The notes under the pieces are model-generated. The model searched no databases, had not been told where the DNA came from, and was given only the letters and a program-made list of their open reading frames with translations. The translations under genes were made by a program, and so were the position numbers. A stretch of 27,871 nucleotides of DNA, from the NCBI GenBank assembly GCA_002179805.1, contig NAVB01000685.1:1-27871 (forward strand). Reading direction: 5' to 3'. Shown here piece after piece: positions 10,106 through 19,105 of the stretch (position 1 is the stretch's first letter; each line of letters opens with the position of its first letter). Source of the DNA: Acanthamoeba lenticulata (taxonomy: Eukaryota > Discosea > Longamoebia > Acanthamoebidae).

Positions 10106-11566
10106 TCAGATCCTAAACTCGTTGAGTGGGTTGGACATCATGTGCTTTCCGTACTTGCTTTCCAGCGAGGTCCCCAAGTCCTCGTCCTCCTGCCTCCATC
10201 ACGCCTTATGAGCCACGACCAGGATCACCTCTTTCTGCCCTGGGATGTCAGAGAGAAGTGCGCACCTTCTTGGTGCCGATGGATTTCTTCAGCGCCGCCT
10301 TGATGCTCCAACGCTTGCCGGCCTCAGCCTCAGCCTGGCATGAGAGCGGCCCGCCATGTTGTGTGTGAGCCACATCACCTACATCGTCACCGTTCTCGTT
10401 GTGGCGATGTGGATGCAGCAAGCGGGACGTACAACAAGAAAATCGTAGGACGAGTTCTGCCCGAGCTCGTCTGTCGTTGTTGGCTTGTGCCCGACCATCG
10501 GCGAGCCCGGTGGCGACGGTCGCGCTGCGCTCGTGGAGGTGATGGCATCGCTGTCGCTGCCGCTGGGCGCCGGGGCGGCCGCGTTGGCCCGGAGGGTCTC
10601 TTGCTGCTCCTCGTATCTCCTGATCATCTGCTCCTTGTACTGGGCCACCTCCTCGGGTGTGAGTTGTACCGTGAGCGGTGGCGTTCTGAGCACGGGGCCC
10701 GGGTTGGGCTGGCCGGGTCGTGTTTCGTCCGTGAGCGTTCGTCGGCGGTCGGTGTTGTTCTTCTTCTCCTTCTCCTTCTTGCTTGAGCCGCGCTTACGTT
10801 CGGTCGAGCGCCGCCGTTCCCCGTCCAAGGTGCCCTCCTGTGCGCGCCGCAGCCAACAACAAGGAGCCGAAGAAACGCTTGAGTCCAACAGAACATAAAC
10901 AACGTCAAAGTGGGGTCGCCCCGCACCTTGTCAATTGAAGTCAACTGCTCCATGTTTGCGCTCTTCCGTCTACTCTTAAACAGGGAGCGTCTGTTTGTGA
11001 TTGCCCCGTTAGTTTCTATTGCTGACGATGAAGCGCAATTTTTGATGAGCGTACCGCGATTTCTGGTCATCTGTAAGGCCATCAGGGAGCGACGATGCCC
11101 CAGAAGGAAGCGAGGTGGTGTTTCCAGACGAAAAGAAAGGAGATGGAGCTGCTGGGTCAGAGCCAGAGAGGGGCCGAGCCGATTTTCGCTTGAACTGATC
11201 AGTGGGCTGTGTTTTGTTGCGCTTGTCTTCCTCAGCGATGATGGGCGCAATGGTGTTGAAATCGGGGCAGATGTTTTTGAACGCGGCGAATGTGTTGGCC
11301 TGCAGCTCATTTATGCGAGCCTCCTCGCCTGAGGGGAATTCGTGGTGGGCGCCCACGAACTTGGGCGCTGGTGGGAACAGGGGGGCATCAGGGAAGACGA
11401 ATCGGCGCGTGACGCCTTGTGCCAGCTCAAGGGTCTCCTCACGGCTGCAGGCAGGCGCCCCTGGGGGGTCGACAGGTGGAGGCGGCAAAGCAAAATCATC
11501 AAACGCGCCACTCAGCGTATCTGGTTCATTGGGCGGAGGTGGAGGCAGTGCGCCTTCTGGTTCCAT
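10106..11566 (-). CDS. Unrecognised proline-rich, charged, largely disordered protein
   Basis: I do not recognise this family. Five minus-strand exons (11055-11566, 10927-10990, 10433-10837, 10266-10334, 10106-10189) splice in frame to 377 residues. The N-terminus has two polyproline blocks, ALPPPPPNEP and ALPPPPVDPP, of the type bound by profilin, SH3 or EVH1 domains. A possibly folded helix follows (INELQANTFAAFKNICPDFN). The middle is basic (RRSLFKSRRKSANM, KKEKEKKNNTDRRRTLT) and holds the helix LTPEEVAQYKEQMIRRYEEQ. A compact C-terminus reads KRWSIKAALKKSIGTKK then SLESKYGKHMMSNPLNEFRI. No signal peptide, membrane segment or catalytic motif is seen. A scaffold or actin-signalling role is only a guess from the polyproline blocks. 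The exon structure is well supported by splice phases; the start at 11566 is the first ATG of the open frame. Confidence 0.7.
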
Positions 11567-12020
11567 GTCTGGTGTCTATTTCTCTCCTTCTTCCTCCTTC
11601 CTTTCTACTACTGGGGGCTGTGGTTTGCGCGTGATGAACAAGCGACCCTGCCTAGGTAGATGAAATAGCTTCCTGACAGACCTTCTCCTCAGTTGCCAAC
11701 TGCCTAGCGCGATGAAGGGGTTTCCCGGGCAACAAAAAGGGAAATGTTTTCCTAACAACATCAACAAAAACAAAACAAACAAAACAGTTTCAAAAACGAA
11801 ACGAAATGAAACAAAAAACAAAAATTAAAAAAACAAAAGTGAGCAAAAACATAACACGTAAGAACAAAATAATTAAAACACTAACGCATTATATGGTACA
11901 GTCCGGTCGTCGTCACGCGCTCTTTCACCTACGCTGGAAACTCTGTTTTCTATCTTTCGATCTCTCACTCCTTGTCTGGAGGCTCGTTGTTGTTCACGTG
12001 ATCTCCCTCTCCCTTATGCA
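11567..12020 (-). other. Intergenic region upstream of the proline-rich gene
   Basis: This 454-nt stretch lies between two minus-strand genes. It should carry the promoter of the proline-rich gene and the 3' UTR of the Ras gene. A strongly A-rich tract built from AAAC and AAAAC units covers about 11750-11880. No coding signal was found. Confidence 0.5.
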
Positions 12021-13322
12021 TCACTGAAGCACACAGCTCTTGCCCTCCATCATCTTGCCCAGCTTCTGGCCCCACGTCTTCCGTCCTGTGGCAGGCGATG
12101 CCATGCCGCCACCCTGCACACGACCATCAGCATCAGCTCCTCCTTTCCTCGATCTTGACCGACCGACCCCAACGACAAAAACAACACGTTAAGGTGGCTG
12201 GGACGCGTACCGATCCGGTGTCCTTGGTCTTCTTATCTCGCCACGCCTTCATGTCCTTCACGAGCTGCTCGAAGGACTCCTCCACGTTCAATCGCGTCTT
12301 GGCTGTGCAGCGCAACGAGACGTCGTCAGCAACGGCCAGGGCCTCGTGGGGGAAAGAAGTCGAGAAGAGTGTGTGTGGAGGGAGGACGGAAGGAAGGAGG
12401 GGACCCCCGAACCTGAAGTCTCGAGGAAGTGGCAGCCAAACTTCTTGGCCAGCTCCTTGCCCTCGGCGGTCGTGACTTTGCGCAGGTCGTCCGGGAGATC
12501 GCATTTGTTACCGATGAGGATCATAGGATACGAGTCCGAGTCCTTCACGCGCAGGATCTGCTCTCGGTAGTCGTGCATCGCGCTGAAAGACTACAAAATA
12601 ATGAAAGAATAAAAGAAGAATTGATTTTCAAAAGGCACAAAAACAAACACGAACATCGTCAGCGCCCGTTCGAAGACCCCCCCCCCAAACTTTCTTTGCT
12701 TCTCATGGGCGCACCTCTTTCGAGGCAATCGAGTAGCAGCAGAGGAAGCCACCGCCTGATCGGATGTACTGGTCTCGCATGACGCTGTACTCCTCCTGTC
12801 CAGCGGTATCCAGAATGTCCTGTTGTGTTGGAACGAAGGAATGAAAAAGTGCGTTTACGCGACCTCTTCGTTCTTTGGTTTTGTCGCTTTTCGTTCTTTG
12901 TCAAGAAAGAAGAGGGAGGAGGAAGAGGGAACGCACAAGCATGTGTACTTCTTCCCCGATGGTAACTTGCTTGCGGTAGGAGTTCTCGATAGTGGGGTCA
13001 TACTCTTTGACAAAGTAGTTTTGCGTGAACTGGATGGTCAACGCACTCTTTCCCACACCTGTGCAGCACACAATCAAGGCGTGAGCCCGGGCGAAGGGGG
13101 GGGGACTACAAAAAAATAATGAAAAAACGCAAAAACGAACAAGTGCCAAGGAGACGAGATAGATGAAAAGATGAGGTGCCAGGACAAACGAAGGTCTGCA
13201 ATCGCTAAGACAAAGACGGCAGACTGATGGGGGGCAATATGCCAGGACAAAATCGATAGAGGATGTGTATATACGGCCAAGGTACCTCCTTCGCCGAGAA
13301 CGACGATCTTAAACATGGACAT
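12021..13322 (-). CDS. Ras-subfamily small GTPase with a CAAX box
   Basis: A membrane-anchored GTP/GDP switch of the Ras subfamily. Minus-strand exons splice in frame to about 210 residues. All G motifs are visible: P-loop GEGGVGKSA, switch I/effector loop [34 protein letters not shown] (switch II with the catalytic Gln retained), NKCD, and TSAK. The C-terminus ends GKSCVLQ, a CAAX box. Its final Gln favours farnesyl transferase in characterised systems (established rule, inferred here). A hypervariable [10 protein letters not shown] linker precedes it. The effector loop is Ras/Rap type, while Q in DTAGQEEY is Ras-like rather than Rap-like (Rap has Thr). A Glu sits where human Ras has Ala11. 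The first exon is short ([13 protein letters not shown]) and the P-loop itself is split by an intron. It shares a divergent promoter region with the Costars-LIM gene. Confidence 0.96.
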
Positions 13323-13653
13323 CTTGTTTTCTTCACCCTTCAGGGGGAACAACCGCAAAAAAACGCAAGATCTAACCAAAAGCTGGAAATCGACTAGCGC
13401 TTCGGGGCCGGTCCAGATGCTTGTTTGCTTCTGGGGAGGCGAAGACTTGAGTAATTGGCCGCTATTATTGGCCGCAAAATGGCCTATTATTTGTGGTGCT
13501 TTTTCTTTGCTGAACGCACCACGAAAAGAACTAATGAATTAATGCAAGTTAAGGTGGCGCTGAACGTGGCCGGTTGTCCCACTGCACAATGAAGGCTCCG
13601 GGGGAGCTTCCTTGGGACCTCAACCTGCAGCTTCGCCCGACAGACGACACAAG
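13323..13653 (+). promoter_or_regulatory. Divergent promoter region between Ras and Costars-LIM genes
   Basis: The 331 nt between two divergent start codons must hold both promoters. They contain two exact copies of ATTGGCCGC (13454-13462 and 13467-13475), offset by 13 bp, followed by AAATGGCC. ATTGG is the reverse of the CCAAT box. No clear TATA element was found. Confidence 0.45.
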
Positions 13654-14856
13654 ATGAGCCAAGCAGACACTGGTATGTACTTCTGCCAGAGGGGAAGGGG
13701 TCATTCGTTCTCTTCACAGTGCTGTTGGACGCTGGACGTGTGCACGCTCACATGGACGGCACTGCATCTTGGGGGAGGGGACGTTTACGGCTCACCTTGT
13801 TCCTTTGCTGCTCTCTCCTCGACCAGGACTATCCCCGAGCAGCGGCCAAGCCCGTGCGCAGTTCCTTATGCGCGTGCAGCAAAACCAAGACGCCCTCGAG
13901 CAGAAGAGCGCTGAGTACGACTGCTCGTCTTGACCCTCTTGCAAGAGGGTCTTCGGACGTCTGTGTGCATCCTCCCTCTTGAACTAACCGCCCCATCTAC
14001 GCAGCCGCGTCACCGCGGCGCAAGAGTGGACGGTGAAGGAGGTAAAGAAGCTCGTGCAGGCCATCAAGGAGCGCGGCACCGTCGACCGGGGCGACCCTCA
14101 GAAGGTAGGTCTGACGGCGTTGGGGGATCAACATGTTGTGGCTCACCCTTTCCCTCCTTCCTTGTTTATGTTCAGCGCATCTTTGTCAAGTTCGGTCCCT
14201 TGTTCAAGGAGACGACGCACTTGTTTGAAGCGCTCAGCGGTACCATCATCTTCCTTGTCATTGCCCTCCCCTCTACTCTTTGCCCCGAGAAGCTTTTTGC
14301 TCATGGTTTCGTTTCGTTTCACGATCGTGTAGGCACGTTGAAGACGGCCAAGAAGTGGGGCATCGTGTCATTCGGACCGGACGTGCTGTTCGAGCGCACG
14401 CACGACAACGAGGTCATCTACCTGTGCAAGGAGGAGGTCGAGCCTCCTACCTGTCCTCCTTCGCCCCGCGTCGCATCGCCTCGCGCCGCCCCGGCCTCGC
14501 CCCGCTCAGTGGGCTTCAACGCCACCAACGGTTCGCGCTACGTTCCTCCCCAAGCTGACGTGGCACGGCTACGTGCTGACGTCGGCATGACGCCATTTGT
14601 AAATAATTTTTAAAATGCAGAAAATGCGGACGAGCGGTGCCAGAACTGCGGGAAGCGCGTCTACAAGATGGAGAGGCAGCCGGCTGGCAAGCTGGTGTTC
14701 CACAAGACGTGCTTCGTGTGCGTCGACTGCAACAAGAAGCTCGATCCCAAGCTGTACTGCTCGGTCGCAGGCCGCGTGTTCTGCAAGCCCTGCTACATGG
14801 TCGAGGTCAACAAGCCGCCCTCCGAGCAGCGCAAGGAGGCTTCCTCGTCGTCTTGA
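13654..14856 (+). CDS. Costars-domain plus LIM-domain protein
   Basis: Likely a cytoskeletal regulator. Six exons (13654-13672, 13827-13914, 14005-14104, 14176-14239, 14333-14572, 14621-14856) splice in frame to 248 residues. Residues about 40-120 are a Costars domain, the fold at the C-terminus of ABRA/STARS actin-binding Rho-activating proteins. Its signatures are EVKKLVQAIKERG, FVKFGPLFKETTHLFEALSG, then TLKTAKKWGIVSFGPDVLFE and NEVIYL. A Pro/Ser linker follows. One LIM zinc-binding domain (about residues 172-235) follows, with CQNC, the HKTCFVC knuckle, CVDC, the second finger starting YC, and CKPC. The tail ends in a run of serines. ABRA/Costars proteins act on actin and SRF/Rho signalling in other eukaryotes, and LIM domains bind proteins. 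The combined role here is inference. The ATG at 13654 is preferred over one at 13590, whose frame closes at a TGA overlapping the ATG at 13654. Confidence 0.88.
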
Positions 14857-15087
14857 GCTGCCTCAAGAAGGCCACCACCTCTCGCCAAGCAAGCAAAGAG
14901 GAGACGTTGAAGAGATGAAGAGGACAATGATTGCGCGACGACGACTGCTTTGTACAAAAACGATTCAAAAAGAAACGAACCAACACAGAACAAGAGGTCT
15001 GTACATGTGGACTTGGCGCGCCGCCTGGCGAAGAGGGAGGGTAGACTATCAACAAAAAAGGTGAAGAAGAAGGCGAAGTGAAGTGGT

Positions 15088-17014
15088 TCACAGGCCCCGC
15101 TTGAGTGCCTCGAAGCGGGCGCTCAGCTCATCAAACTCCTCCTCCTCGGTGGCTCCTCCTGGTGCCACTACACGACCATGCATTAGAGAGTCAAAGAAAA
15201 AAGAAGAAGAAGAAAAGGAAGACTACCACCACCGTCATCGCCACCAGCAGGAGGCGGCAGAGCCGACGTCGTCTTGGCCGGGTCGGGGTTGTCGCTGGGG
15301 ATCGCGGGGAACTGCGCGGTGCCGGGTTAGAACTTTGAGTAACTGCGGCGAACTGAGGACAGACAAGAGAACGAGAAGCCGTACCATCAGGGAGGGATCA
15401 ACCTCGTGCGGAGCCGTCGACGTCGGTGCCATCGCCGACGTGGTCGACGTGGTCGTGATGGTCGCCGTTGATGATGGAATTGAAGAAGACGACGTCGGTG
15501 TAGTAGATGAAGACGACGAAGAGGGGAATGGCGAAGATGTCAGAACGGTAGATGTTGACGCCATGTGCGGAAAGGCGAGACCTTGGGCGGACGTGGTGGC
15601 CAGCGGAGACGACCAGTCCCCAAAGTCCAGCTCCGGCAACACAAAGGGCTGCAGCACGGGCGACGGCGCTGATCCCGCTGGTGCCGCGCTCACCTGCGGC
15701 GGCGGCAGCATCGACGGGGCCGAGGGCGGCAACGCGGGCGACGCTGTCGCGGGCGCCGGGAAGTGGACTGTCGGCTGCTGTGGCTGCTGTTGGTACTGCA
15801 CATATTGTGGTGGTTGCTGTTGGTACTGCTGCTGAGGCTGGCCGAGGTAAGGGGCTGGCAGCTGCGATTGGGCGTGTCCGAGAGGCGCCTGCTGGGCAGC
15901 TACAGGCGATGGCCCACCTGGGTGGGTGGTGTAGGCCCATGTGGGTGCGGCAGGGCCTGCGCCCGCAGCAGGCGAAAAGGCCGAAAGATAGCTGGGCGAG
16001 GCCGCCCCAGGGTCACCGTCGAAAGCTGCCAACTCGAAGGAGGAGGACTTGGCGGGCACAGGCGAGATGCGGCACATCTCCTCCTCCACCGTGTCCTGAT
16101 CGGTGCAGCACACCGACAGCCGCTCGATCAACTGCGCGACAACCAAAGGCGTCAGCCAGAAGCCTCCTTGAGACATCGCCGTAAGTTGTGTGGCGTTGGA
16201 AGAGAAAAGAGGTCGTTCACCTCTTGGTTGACATAGTGCGATGTGTTGTTCAAGGCGTCTTGAATCCACTCATCGCCGTACTTGAGCTTGAACTGGAAGG
16301 CCAAGTGCTTGAACTCGGGGATCGCTAAACGAAGCGAAGCTGGAGGACGAACAGACGCGAGTCAGTCGACCTTTTAACTTGCTTGTGCTCAAAATAAAAA
16401 TACGAAGTGTAGCGCAAGTGCTGTACCCCAAGCCAGAGTGTAGACGGGCTCGACGAGGTCCTCGGGCACAGCCCTGTGAATAGAATAGGCCCCATGTTCA
16501 GCTGCAGTGCAGGCGCTTATGCTACGTGCTCGTGGCGCGTAAGGGAAGAAGGGAAGCTGGACATACGGGTACATGTTGATGAGCTGGAGGCGCGAGACGA
16601 CGATCTCGCACATGAGCTCGAGCATGTCATAGGCCTCTAGCATCCGCTTGTCGCGCACAAGCTGCTCAACTCGAAGTCGCGCCAGATCTTCCTTCTCTTG
16701 CTTTGCCAGATCACCAATCTCTTTTTCCATCTGCTTGACCTGCTCCTGTCCTTTCTTCTTTTTCAAGCTGCCAAGTCACGAGAATCGTTAAGCACCAGAT
16801 GGGTTGCGTGTGACTGGAGTAGCAGGAGGAGGAGGTACTTCATTCGAACAACCGCTGATTTGAGGTACAACTTGCTGCCAAGTCAACAAGGTGAGAAAGG
16901 AGAACAGTGCACACGAGCACAGATAGTATTTTCAGATGGTATTTTGGCGCACCATTTGTTGGGATCAAATCGCGGCCAGAACCATTCTGAGATTGATTGG
17001 AACCACTCGGCCAT
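15088..17014 (-). CDS. IST1-like ESCRT-III regulator
   Basis: IST1 family proteins bind ESCRT-III and Vps4 during multivesicular body sorting, abscission and membrane remodelling. Minus-strand exons start at ATG 17014 (MAEWFQSISEWFWPRFDPNK). The Ist1 helical domain follows: KLYLKSAVVRM, KKKKGQEQVKQMEKEIGDLA, DLARLRVEQLVRDKRMLEAY and LELMCEIVVSRLQLINMYP. It continues with VPEDLVEPVYTLAWG, ASLRLAIPEFKHLAFQFKLK and YGDEWIQDAL. A long disordered Pro/Gln-rich stretch (QQQYQQQPPQYVQYQ) and a Ser/Thr-rich stretch come next. The last exon ends EFDELSARFEALKRGL. This amphipathic helix fits the MIM1 consensus (L-x-x-R-L/F-x-x-L-K) that binds the MIT domain of Vps4 in known IST1 proteins. An unusual Trp-rich N-terminus precedes the domain. 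The gene is divergent from the transporter gene. Confidence 0.9.
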
Positions 17015-17347
17015 GCTGCGTCAAGAAGTACTTATGCTGGCCAGCTCTTCAATGCGTCCAATGCAGAAGGCCAGCAGGATCTTCCGTTGCTTCTTTCTGC
17101 GGCAGTCTGAAATTATGCAGACAAGGAAAATGGAGAAAATACGATTTTCTCGGACGGTACTCGCCGCCAATCCGCGGCTGCCAGCTGGACTATCGCCAGA
17201 GGCAAGGAAAAGAGGAAGTTGAGGAGGCGAGTAGCCCTGCCGTGTGCTCCCGGACCGGAAGCTAGTGAAAGAGTTGCTCGGTGGTTGCCCGCGTTTGCCT
17301 CAAAGTGGTTGTCAATTTAGTTGAATTCGACAAAATCTTTGGACAAG
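17015..17347 (+). promoter_or_regulatory. Divergent promoter region between IST1-like and transporter genes
   Basis: The 333 nt between two divergent start codons must hold promoters and 5' UTRs for both genes. No strong core element or repeat stands out. A short open frame crosses it without recognisable protein content. Confidence 0.4.
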
Positions 17348-18897
17348 ATGGCGAAGGAGGTGCAAATGTTAATTGGCGTGAGTGGCATCTACGTGTTCTA
17401 CCTTCTCTATGGCATCGTCCAGGAGCGCGTGTATGTCCTTCTCCTTCCTTCTTCCCTTCCTCTTTCGCCCACTCACGCTGTCCGCGCACAGGACCACGAC
17501 GCCATTCGGACCGAATGGTGAGCGGTTCGACTACATGTTCTTCCTCGTGTGCCTGCAGTGCATCCTCAACGCCTTCTTTGCTCTCATCGGTACCACTTTT
17601 GTCCTTGTGTCTCTCTTACTCGCGTCGACACGATCCTGACAAACGGAGGCGCACCAGTGCTCGGCGCGCGAAGGCTATGGACCGGGCAGGCGCCCCAGGA
17701 CAAGGTCCCCTTCACCGAGGTAGGCTTCCTCCTCTTCTGCTTCTTCTTCTTCTTCTTTTTCCTCTTCTTCCTGCCACCCTCATGTGCACGTCTCACGCTG
17801 CCCTCGTCTCGTCTCTCGGGGCCGACATCTCAGTACGCGTGGATCTCGCTCACCTACGTGCTGGCCATGCTCTGCTCCAACAGCTCCCTCCAGTTTGTCG
17901 ACTACCCAACCCAGGTGCGTGTGTGTCGTGTTGCGTCGCGTGTGTCGTGTCGTGCCGTGCGCACCTCACCATGTGTGTGTGCGTGTGCGCAACAGGTGTT
18001 GGGCAAGTCGTGCAAGCCCATCCCGGTGATGCTCATGGGCGCGCTCATCTACGGCAGGTCCTACAACTGGCGCAAGTGGCTGTGCGTGCTGCTGATCTCG
18101 GCCGGCATCGCGCTGTTCATGTTTAAGAACAAGGGCGGCGCCGTGGCCGACTCTGTCTCCCCGCTGGGCGTCCTCTGGGGCTACGCCCTGCTTCTGGCCT
18201 CCCTCGCCTTTGACGGCCTCACCGGCCCCGCCCAGGAGGAGCTCTACAAGGTCCTTTGCCTTCATTTGTCTCCTCTTGACCCTCGTCTTCTTCTTCATCC
18301 TCATCATCGTCCATCAACGTCCTCGTCCCGCTCGTGCAGAAGTACAATCCAAAGCCCACGTTCGTGCACGTCATGTTCTACTCCAACGTGTGGGCCGTGT
18401 TCTACATGGGCGCCGGCGTCCTGGTCACCGGAGAGACCGTCCCGGCCGTCTCCTTCACCCTCCGGTCTCCCTCTTTCTCTCTCTCTCTCTTTTGCTCTAC
18501 TTCATGGTGATGCTCATCATCATCATCATGACCAACACCACACAGACACCCAGAGGTCGTGTGGTACATCTTCCTGTTTGGCGTGTGCTCCGGCCTGGGC
18601 CAGTTCTTCATCTACTACACGCTCCAGCACTTTGGGTCGCTCGTGCTGACGGTGACAACGACGACGCGCAAGTTCTTCACCATCCTCGCGTCGGTGGTGT
18701 GGTTCGGCCACGCGCTGTCGCCCACCAAGTGGTTTGCTGTGGGTCTGGTCTTTGCGGGTCTCTCGCTCGAGATCGTGGGCAAGTACGTAGACGACTACTA
18801 TTACCACGCCTCCTCCAGCGCCAAGCCGCAGAAGAAGAAGGCAAAGGAAGCCAGCGGCGCAGACACCAAGAAGCAGAAGACAAAGAAAGTGCAATAA
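17348..18897 (+). CDS. SLC35B1-type nucleotide-sugar transporter of the ER
   Basis: This is a multi-span carrier of the drug/metabolite transporter superfamily, closest to SLC35B1 (formerly UGTrel1, related to yeast Hut1). Exons splice in frame to about 350 residues with roughly nine or ten hydrophobic segments. Recognisable blocks are [69 protein letters not shown], then GQFFIYYTLQHFGSLVLTVT and TTTRKFFTILASVV. The C-terminus is lysine-rich and ends KKVQ, a KKxx di-lysine signal that retrieves membrane proteins to the ER. Family members have been described as UDP-galactose transporters and, for human SLC35B1, as an ATP/ADP exchanger of the ER, so the substrate here is open. ATG 17348 begins the first hydrophobic helix. 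AATAAA follows the stop closely. Confidence 0.93.
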
Positions 18898-18907
18898 GAA
18901 AGCAAAA

Positions 18908-18913
18908 AATAAA
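18908..18913 (+). terminator. Polyadenylation signal AATAAA after the transporter gene
   Basis: AATAAA begins 11 nt after the TAA at 18895-18897, implying a very short 3' UTR if used. Confidence 0.45.
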
Positions 18914-19066
18914 GAAAAGCCAAGACTGGTCAGCAGCCCAACCGACACAGCGAAGGTGGCGCAGTTATTCAAACGGCTTGACCAATCGGCGTGAGAAACA
19001 TGCCAAGCATCCGAAGAGGGGCAAACCGTTTCACTGCCGAAGGCCGACACTTCTTCTTTCTTGGAC

Positions 19067-19092
19067 GCCACGACACGACACGACACGACACA
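19067..19092 (+). repeat. CACGA pentanucleotide tandem repeat upstream of the phosphatase start
   Basis: About five CACGA/ACGAC units lie in the presumed 5' UTR or promoter, ending 14 nt before the ATG at 19106. Confidence 0.85.
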
Positions 19093-19105
19093 GCTCCGCT
19101 TCGTC

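Noticed and set aside
15083..15835. 250-codon plus-strand open frame
   Set aside because: It is antisense to the IST1-like gene's Ser/Thr- and Pro-rich exons; the Val/Asp/Gly repeats mirror those codons.
17549..18649. 366-codon plus-strand open frame overlapping the transporter
   Set aside because: It reads through several introns, and parts are in the wrong frame relative to the conserved SLC35 blocks.
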